A stretch of 64,000 nucleotides of DNA from Deroplatys truncata. Lineage: Eukaryota > Arthropoda > Insecta > Mantodea > Mantidae. Every line of letters begins with the position of its first letter. Position 1 is the stretch's first letter. Positions 24,401 to 34,034 of the stretch are shown piece by piece. The notes beneath the pieces are model-generated. The model was not told where the DNA came from. It made no database searches and saw only the letters and a program-made list of their open reading frames with translations. The DNA lies in assembly GCA_030765065.1 (NCBI GenBank), contig CM060984.1, forward strand, positions 99,615,488-99,679,487, written 5' to 3'. Both the position numbers and the translations under genes were made by a program.

Positions 24401-25362
24401 CTTTTGGATCAGATAGAAGAACCAGGATGGGAATCACCCAAAATCTGGTTTGAGAGCAAGGAAGGATATGTGTGCAATGATAGTGAAATTGATGAAAAGA
24501 AAGGTGATGGAGCAGTTGGTAGAATGAATGATGACAGGGGAAACTAGAGAACCCAGAGAAAAGCCACTCATATGCCACTTTATGCACTACAAAGCCCACA
24601 TATGGTTCCCTGGGATCAAACCCAGTCTACCTTGGTGAGAGGCAAGTGGTCTAACCACTCAGCCATGGGGTACTACTACATTGAAATACCAAGTAATAAA
24701 ATACGCCACCTGCCAATTATTTTTATTTGTAATTTTTTGCTGTAAGTATTATGACTTTTTATTGATTTTAACTTTCCAATTATTTATTGTGTACTAGTAT
24801 CACAATAGCTACTGTAGAACCTATAAGACAGCCCCTTTAGGAAGATTTCCAGCAGCATAAAAAAGGAAGTAAATCATTGAAATTGAGAGAAAAATTGGGA
24901 GGGGGTGATTTTTTGGGGGGAAGGAATGCGCCATAGTCTTGGGGGCAGGGGGACCTTGGCAATACTTGAACAGGATACTGGCTATGTGATTTGTTGTTGG
25001 CTTGTATTACCCCAGCTGCAGGCTGTAGATGATTCCTGGTTTAAATAGTCAAAGGATTTATGACAATTAAGTAAGAGAGCTGTTTACATTAAAAATCTGA
25101 TGTGTTACATTCACTTGACTTTCTCTGCACTATTACAGAAAGTCTACTATTTTCTGTAATAGTTCTATAAACTATTCTTATAGAAGCTTATTCTTCTATC
25201 TATTTCTTGTCAATACAGAAGAAAACCTTCATTACACATTTCATTGTAGTATAAGTAGAATACATTAAGAAGCAATAGTCAAATCTTTTCAATGGTCACT
25301 ATGTGATGGCTTTGAAATTCTGTTCTATTTGTATGAACATGATAAAAGAAAAGAAGAAAGAA

Positions 25363-25406
<44 letters not shown>

Positions 25407-28400
25407 AAAATAAAATAAAGGAATAGTGATTTTCAGTTGCGAAAAGTATAAATCATTTGAAAATTCAAACCAATAACAAAGAATATCTTGGAAATAGTTA
25501 ATGTTACAACAGATTTAATTTGATGTAAATTGAGATCCATGTTTTTTGTGTAGTAAGATTTCATCTATGTCTTACAGTTTACCAATTATAAAAAAGTCTT
25601 TCAGAATGAAGAGAACTTCACAGGCTATTCCCAGAAAGTTCAAGGTATACACTTTATTTGTCATATAAATACCTTAAACATATGGTATTTTAATCAAAAT
25701 CATTAAGAGGCATTTTTGAGAAAATAAAAAACCAAATAAAATTTTTTCGAAGTAGTTTGGGATGGGGGGATTTTTTTGAAAATCTTCTTGTTGCATCCTT
25801 GGAAGTCCTGAACTTAGATACCAAGTTTGGTATTTAACTAGCTTTTCGTTTTTGAGTTATGCTGTTCACATATGCACATGCACACATTTTTCTAAACATG
25901 TTTTGTTTGTATTCAGGGAACCTAAAAACATGTATTTCTGGTGAAATCTTGGTATCAAACTTTCGGGTGGAATGCAATATTTTCTCTACTTACTACAGAT
26001 TAGCAGAAGACAAAGTAAAAAGCAATGTATTATGCAGTGATAGTCCAACATTCTCAAAGAGACAAATTTGTCATAACTGGGGCTTTCAGGTGTGACATTA
26101 ACATTCTTTTTCATTTTTTTAATCTGAGATTTTATATCAACTTGAATGAAGCAAGCTACTTGATTATATATTTATATTGAACATAGCACTATATATTCTT
26201 GCATATATACTGTATATAGGCGAGTCACAAACTCTTAACTGATCCTGCATGTCTAGACCCAAGATATTTCAACAAAATAAAACTAAAGGAATTACCAACT
26301 TCAGCACAAGAAGATGCAAGAGCCATGGCTGATATCTTGAGCAGTGAACTGGCAAGCTTAGAACTGCAATAAGAGAAGTTAAAATGTTTGATGTTAACAG
26401 AATAGTTGGTTAAAACACCACAAAACTTCCTATCCAAGGAGTAAAAAATGAAGATGGGCAATTCTTGCAAAGTAATGAAAGAAGAAGACTTTACGCATAG
26501 ATGCCAAGTTTTTTTTTTTTTTTCATGGGCTGTAAGTTGGTATAGCATACCAAATACATTATTAATTATTACTATTATTGTCACTACTGCTACTGAAGAA
26601 ATAATATTGTGTTAACTTAATTTAGCCGAGATACATAATGGCATATTAATTTTCAGAAAATGCTGTGAAATCTACAAATGTTGGTGTAAAATTATATTCA
26701 TAACATAAATAAGAAATTACCATACAAGCTTACTGAATGCATGTCTATAAGCAATATTACTAAGCACTTAATAATAAACTCTGCATAAAGAGTAATAGCA
26801 ATAATTATTCAAGCAATATCTTTAGATAAGATAAAAATATTCAATATGTCCTGCATCATACTTAAATAGAACATATTAATTTATGCTAAAAAGAAATAAT
26901 AAAAATTACACAAATATAAATTATGCTTCAGAATAAGTGCTGTTATTCATGTGCTGCTCCTAAGGCAAAAGTATTTCATCGGAGGGCTGAAGTTGCGATG
27001 AAATCTTCCATGAGGAGCTCCAGGTTTAATTCTGTTGCTATGAGTTTGTGAATATGTAACATGGCCAGGATGTTTAGGTGTTCCTGATTCAAGATGGATC
27101 CTAAGAAAGTTTTAGGCCTTCTGAGCATTGAAAATGATCCCTAGCAGTACATGAGTACATTAGATACAGGCATGCTGACAATACATTAAATGAATCTAGT
27201 GAACTCAGTGCAAAAATCTTCATTATTGAACTCTGTTTTATGATTTCAACAAATTTACAATGTCAATGACACTTTTGATATCCACTGTTTCTCTTCTAGC
27301 CATATCTAACACCATGTCTCTGTGTAAGAGAAGGTGATGGTTATAGAAGGAACCCTTGTAGAAACTCAGGTTCAATTGAAGAAATCAACAGCTTACTGTT
27401 AACTCCACAGTGATGATATTTTTAAACAAACACTCATTAAATTAACACACAAATTTTGCATTCCTCCCAAATGATTTATCCCAGACAAATGCAGAAGTTG
27501 TTCAGCCAATGGATGTAATTTAAAATTTGGAACTAATAGTCCTTAATTAATTTTTTAACTGGTCATCACCACAGTTCAACACAAATAGTAACCACATGCT
27601 GGCCTGGAGAAAACAATACATGACAGTGTAAAATGTCTAGTCTCTTTTGTAAAATTCACTTCATTTTGCGCTCTTGTTGTTGGCCAGTTAACTAATTGTT
27701 AAAAATTTGCATTAATTAATTTTTTACATGTAAATGAATTTACTGCTTTCTATTAAAGTTCAGTAAATTAATATGTTTCTTTTTTGAATCAATTTACAAG
27801 TTAATACATATATTGTGGGAAGTGTATTTACATTAATAACGTGCAAAGATTCAGAAGATCAGTAACAGCAGATTGTTTATTGTTGGATGCTTGTTATAAA
27901 TCAACTGAATACGTATAATGGTGATAAGAGAGAACATAATACTAGTTAAATAAAATTGATCCATACTTCAGCTTACAAGTTATGACCAATAAAATAAATT
28001 TGTTAAATGAATTATAAAGATAATTAGGTACATTTTTTAAACAAAGTTTTTGTTGTAAATTTGTGCTTTGACTTTTTTGGTTTTGACAGTCCATAGGGGT
28101 GCATCACCTAATTTATTTCATTTATTTTTATTCATTAATTTATTTCAGGAGGCTCACTTTCACTTGTCTCCCTTAATTGGCACTTATGAATGTCCTGCAT
28201 ATAAACACTTCAACTTATTATTCTTCAAGATTCTAAGAAAGTAAAATAAAAGATTGCTTATTCATTAAGAAACTGAAAAGGAAATTGTGCTTTTTCTAGT
28301 TGAATAACGTGTATAATGAAACTAGTTTAAGAATGCAAACCTAAAAGGATAATTTTGAAAAATATATGCTCATATTTCTGTTGCAGATTTGTGCCATACT

Positions 28401-31400
28401 TCAGAAAGAAAATAATGGCTGGACAGAAAAGTGGGATGAAGAAGGGAAAGTTCCATATGCTTATAAAGGTACTGTTACATACTTATATAGCATTTGTTTT
28501 TAAAGTTCTGTATTTACATAAACCAGAGTGTATTAAGAGTATGTTACGATAAATGCATTTAAGTATGCAATAACTCTCAAATTTAATTAGGTCTATGAAA
28601 TGTGCAATGTAGAGCTTTTGTGTTTGTGTATTACATACAAAATATGAGATTCAAATGGAGAGCACATTTGAGTTGATTTTAATCACTGTAAATATAACAC
28701 CTGGTGGCCAGTAAACAGATGAAGTATGAATTGTGAAATGGTATTTCATTTTAATATGAAAGTTTCTAAATTATGACTAGTAGCAGTAGTAGTAGCAGTA
28801 AGGCTTTAGGGTGCACAACTACTTACGTCATCACTATCCTATTGCAAGAGCATTGAATAAATGGAACAGATGGTAATGCAAACAATATCAGAAAATGCCT
28901 GAAATATAGCATGAAGAGGGGGCAGAAACTTCACATTTATGCTATTTCAGTTAATTTAGTAAAAAATGGGATATTTACCATCTCAATGAATTCTTGATAG
29001 GAGGGAACATTGTGATCAAATACAGGAAATTTGGGATCCCATTTTAATACACAAATTTAGAATATTTTTGTGCTGATATATACTAGCAAGGAACACTCCA
29101 CTCAGTCAAAACCAGAATGCATTCTGGTTGAATGTTTAACTGGATTAGATAGCGTGCTTCTCGGAAATTGAAATGATTTTGATCCAAAGTGTTATATAGC
29201 TCATTTTCAAACACTGAAGTTTTGAATGTTTGACATTGTGCTTGGCTGTGAAGGGAATGTGATAGTAGGATAGACTGGTAATGCAAAAGAGAGTGTTAGG
29301 CTTGCACTCTTATAAATGACTTTAGGTACAGAGCACAAGGCCAACAGCTCAAATAACAATTGAAAAGGCCCTAAATATAATTCTGGATCAAAACAGTTTC
29401 GGTTTGTGAGGAGCACCTCATCTGCTATTCATGCAACCTCAGTTGTGAATGAATGTAGTTTTCCTTGAAAGTAGTTGTTCTGTTTGAAAGGGCTAAGCAA
29501 CACACTATTTATTTATTTTACTGAGACAAGGAGCTTTTTGGTTTATGTATCTGTAAATGCAGGAGTCATCTGTGGTGTAATGGTTACCATGCTAGCCTCT
29601 AGTTCCCGAGGTCACAGATTTAAACCTGGCGAAGGGTGATGGATTTTTTTCAGGCATAAAAATCCTTAGCATGACTTCTTTCAGAAGGGAAGTAAAGCCT
29701 TAAGCTGTGGTCCCGTGTCATAGATTTATGGCACATAAAAGAACCTCAAGCCTGATAAAGACCTCTGAGCAAAATTACCAGTCTTTCATGCCCAATGTAG
29801 AATGGGATGCTAAGGACAGCATCAGTTAAAGAGCATCCATAAATAAAGCTCAATTTAATTTTTTGTAAATGCAGGAGAAACACTGTTATAGACTTCCTTA
29901 CACTCAGGTGGTCATCTGGTGTTGCATAATTGAAAGATAGGTACAATTTAATTTAAAGTGATAATAAGATGCAAATTTGCTTACTTGACATGTTTTACCA
30001 CCAATAAATGATGGATATTAACAGAAATAAGTAAAAGCCAATTTTTTAAAAATAATAAAACAATGTGGATTACTGCATTTGATCCCAAAGTAACTTTCAC
30101 AGACATCAGTGCATAGTAAAATCTGACATAAGTGGGAAGTAATAACTGATTTAAAATATATTTTTTACTTAAATACTTAGTTTTATCAACAAAGTTTGTT
30201 AGAATCAGAGGTATTTTTCTAATCATAATTAAGTCACTTCTTTTGTTTTTCTCTCTCTCTTCTCTGTTCTGAAAAATGTATCATTAGTGGATTATGACTT
30301 TCTGACAGAATACCAATGAATGCACTAAAAAGAGGACTCTGTTCCAGAATGAATATTCTTTCACTCTCTATTCTTATATTAAAGATGTCTTCCAATTTCA
30401 TATAGGAACACAATGGGTAGGATATGAGAATTCAAAAAGTGTGCAGATTAAAATGGACTTCGTCAAATCAAAAGGATATGCTGGTACAATGATGTGGGCC
30501 ATTGATCTGGATGATTTTAGTGGAAAGTGTGGGCCCAAGCATGGTCTTCTAAAAATCATGCATGACAACATGAAGAGCTACACTGTTCCAACGCCTGCAA
30601 TCACTGCTACTCCAAAGGTAAATACTTCTACAGTAGTACCACTGCTTCCAAAACATTTGCAAGATATTTAACAAAATTTTTCTTGCTTAAATCCAGGGGC
30701 AGGAATTTATGGAAAGTTATTTTATCCTTTGTGTTTTTTAATTTTGGTGTGAGTGGAGATTTCTTTATATTATTGGGGGATATTAACACAAATTGCTGAA
30801 AAAGTATATGTGTTTTTTCTTCTTCTTTTCTTAAATCATATTATTCCAATAACAGGATTAACATTATATGAATTTTCTAAAGGTGCAATATGGAATACAA
30901 AAAACAAGACTAATTGCACTAGGTACTGTAAATCCTACAATACCTATACAGTAAAGCATTCAACATTAAGCTACCATTTGAATACTTTTTGCAAATGAAA
31001 CGTTTGTTTTGTGATGCGTTAATACAATTTACACAGATTTATGAAATATTTTAGATCCAGAAGTGGATTGATTTATGCTTTCCTTTTTCTAAATAAAACT
31101 ACAAAATATCTTTTTCAACGTGTCATTTAATTGTAACATATTGGTACTTTGGAATGCTTGAAAGAAATATAGAAATATGTGCAATGCTCCAGTTTGGGGA
31201 TGCTTAGAAAGAACTGAAGTTTGGTAATACAAAAGTATGATGTAATAAATCAATACTAACATTTAAGTTAAATGAAACATTGTAGGCATATTATATGAAA
31301 TAAATACTTTAATAACAAAGGAAAAGGGTTAGAATGTGAAATTTCTGTAAAGCGACACAGCATCTATAATTCACAAATGTCTTAATTTTTCGCTTTTAAC

Positions 31401-32100
31401 ATCCCATTTTGCAGTTTGTCACAATACGATTTAGAGAATATAATACCTATCATGGCAACCTAATTTGTAAATGCTAGCAAAAATAAGTTGTATAGAACAT
31501 ATGATTATTGTAGTCTCCAAAAATACCTGGTCCAGCTTATTTACATCCATTTTCACAAATAAAACAATAAATGACACTCATTTCCAAAGCTAGTCTCAAA
31601 CTCAAATATTACAGGATTACTTCAAACTTTGTTTACTTCTGTTTGTATTTGAAGATTACTTTCCTTAGAAACGGAATCGTAAACACAATTCTGAAGTAAG
31701 ATTATAACGGTTAATGTTGGTGTGTGTGTGTGCAACATAAGAACAATGCATGTCTTTATTTCTACATGGAAGTTGTTAACACTTAGGATTAAGTTAAATC
31801 ATTCATACAGTGGAATATTAGTGACACATTTCTTCACTTACATAAATGTTTACAGAACATATTTCAACCATCTTTGTGCTCAGCATTTTACTGGCTGTCC
31901 TCACTGGGTGTTGCATAAATAAAGGTTGCCTTACAGTTATCTGGTGGTAGCATGATGAATTTACTTAGGTAGTTCAGAGGTGAAATGTAAAAATTCATTA
32001 AGCGGTCTCTAGTTTTAACCATAAAAACAATTCTTTTAGAGGCTGGACTTAAATACAAAGATTGGTATACTTATTTGGCTTTTTGTTTTTAGTTATGTTT

Positions 32101-32131
<31 letters not shown>

Positions 32132-33959
32132 ATTTTTCTAAAAATGTTTTCTTTGTGGGGTGATGGTAGTTTAGGAGACAAACATGTATATCCAGTGAAT
32201 GTTATAATTTATATCTCTACTAACATTCCTAAGAATTTATCTTGAATCAACATTGTAATGACCCAGAAAATACCTGATACTTAGTGAGGTAACTCAAGGG
32301 GAAAGTACTGCCTAAGGGGGCATGCAGTGCTTGGGAAGGGAGTGTGGCTTCTGCAGGCAATAAAGACTGCATAATGCTCTGCCCATGCCTTGAACCCTTT
32401 ATTCTATCCTAAGGACCTACTGCCTAGCCTGTAAGTACCTCGGTTTATTACATACCTGGCTGGTATTATTTGCAAATTATAAAAAGACTCGCCATGAGCA
32501 CATAGATGTCCCTCTTTGGGTTTTGAGGTGATCTGCCTTGTGACTCAATTTGGTCTGCTTAAATATCCTATGCAGTGAGGCAAAAGCATTCCATTAATCC
32601 TTATTCAGCATGTATCCTGATTCCAACATTTTCCTGGGTGTTGCCTAACTCCAATACCTGGGGTTTGTTCCCACCCTGATAATATGTTAATAGAAGCACT
32701 GTCTCCAAAACTTCTGCATGATACGCTGGAATGGCATAAATGGTTAATGCAAACTAACATTTTAAATGAAAGCCATGACAGCAAACTGCAATTCTTAAAG
32801 TTGTAACTGACAGGTTTACTCAAAGTTTTAAATTGTTTTTATAGCAGATCTGTTGAGCAGAAAAGATAACACAATCAAGGTGTCTACTGATACTACAATT
32901 ATTTTCACATACTGAAATTATACTGGGATTAGTGATTACATCTGGAAAGCCTTGTTAATCAAATAAGTATTTTTTTAATGTTATTGCTTTACATTATCTA
33001 TTGTTTCATAATTTTTCAACTTATGTAAAAATTACTCAAACATTTGGATAATCTTTCATCCTTAACACTTTTTTTCCAGGCTATAAGACATTTCCAGATT
33101 TTTGAAGATTGTTGTGGGGGAGGCTAAGATAAATACAAAATTTGCTGATATTTCATTCCCATTTCTGTGAATATCAATGAATTTTTGGTCCATTATTATG
33201 ATTAGCACAGGGGTTTTATGAAATTACATTCTAAGAGATAATGGGGTGAAATCAACATAAAAAAATCTGATGTGTTACACTCACATGACTTTCTCTACTC
33301 TTGTACAACCTATTTTTACAAACGCCTATTCTCCATATGCTTCATATTAATCGAGATATCGAGATGTCAATCTTATTTGTAATTTTCTTGTAGATGCAAG
33401 AGGAATATGGTAGCTTTTAAGCGAGTCAAATATTTTATCGCTGGTTGCTATGTGGCACATTCCATTCTCTTTGCATGTCCAGGACATAAAAAAATGAATA
33501 ACGAATTTGAGAAAAAGTATAAATATTGGAAAATTTAAGGAAATAACAAGCAATATCTCGAAAACGGTTCACTCAACAAAAAAAAATGTATATGATATAA
33601 GTTGTGTATTTTAACGCGATCTACATTTTTTGTGTAGTAAAATTTTGTCTATCTCTTATGGTTTACCAGTTATGCAAAAGTCATTCATAATGAAGAATAC
33701 TTTTGGAGACATTCCCAGAAATTTCGAGATATACAATTCATTTCTCATGACATTATCTTAAACATATGATATTTTCATCAAAATCGTTAGAGCCATTTTT
33801 GAGAAAATTAAAATTTTCGAAAAATGTTCCATGTAAAGGGTAGTCTGGGGTGGGGGGATTTTCTTGAAAATCTTCGTGTCGCATCTCTGGAAGATACTGA
33901 ACGTAAATACCACGTTTGGTGTTTATCAGACTGTTAGTTGTTGAGTTATGCTGTTCACA

Positions 33960-34034
<75 letters not shown>

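Noticed and set aside
26220..26400. Possible hAT core fragment on plus ([18 protein letters not shown])
   Set aside because: Only one weak motif (LDPR), followed by stops. I could not add a second block, so it is not listed as a feature.
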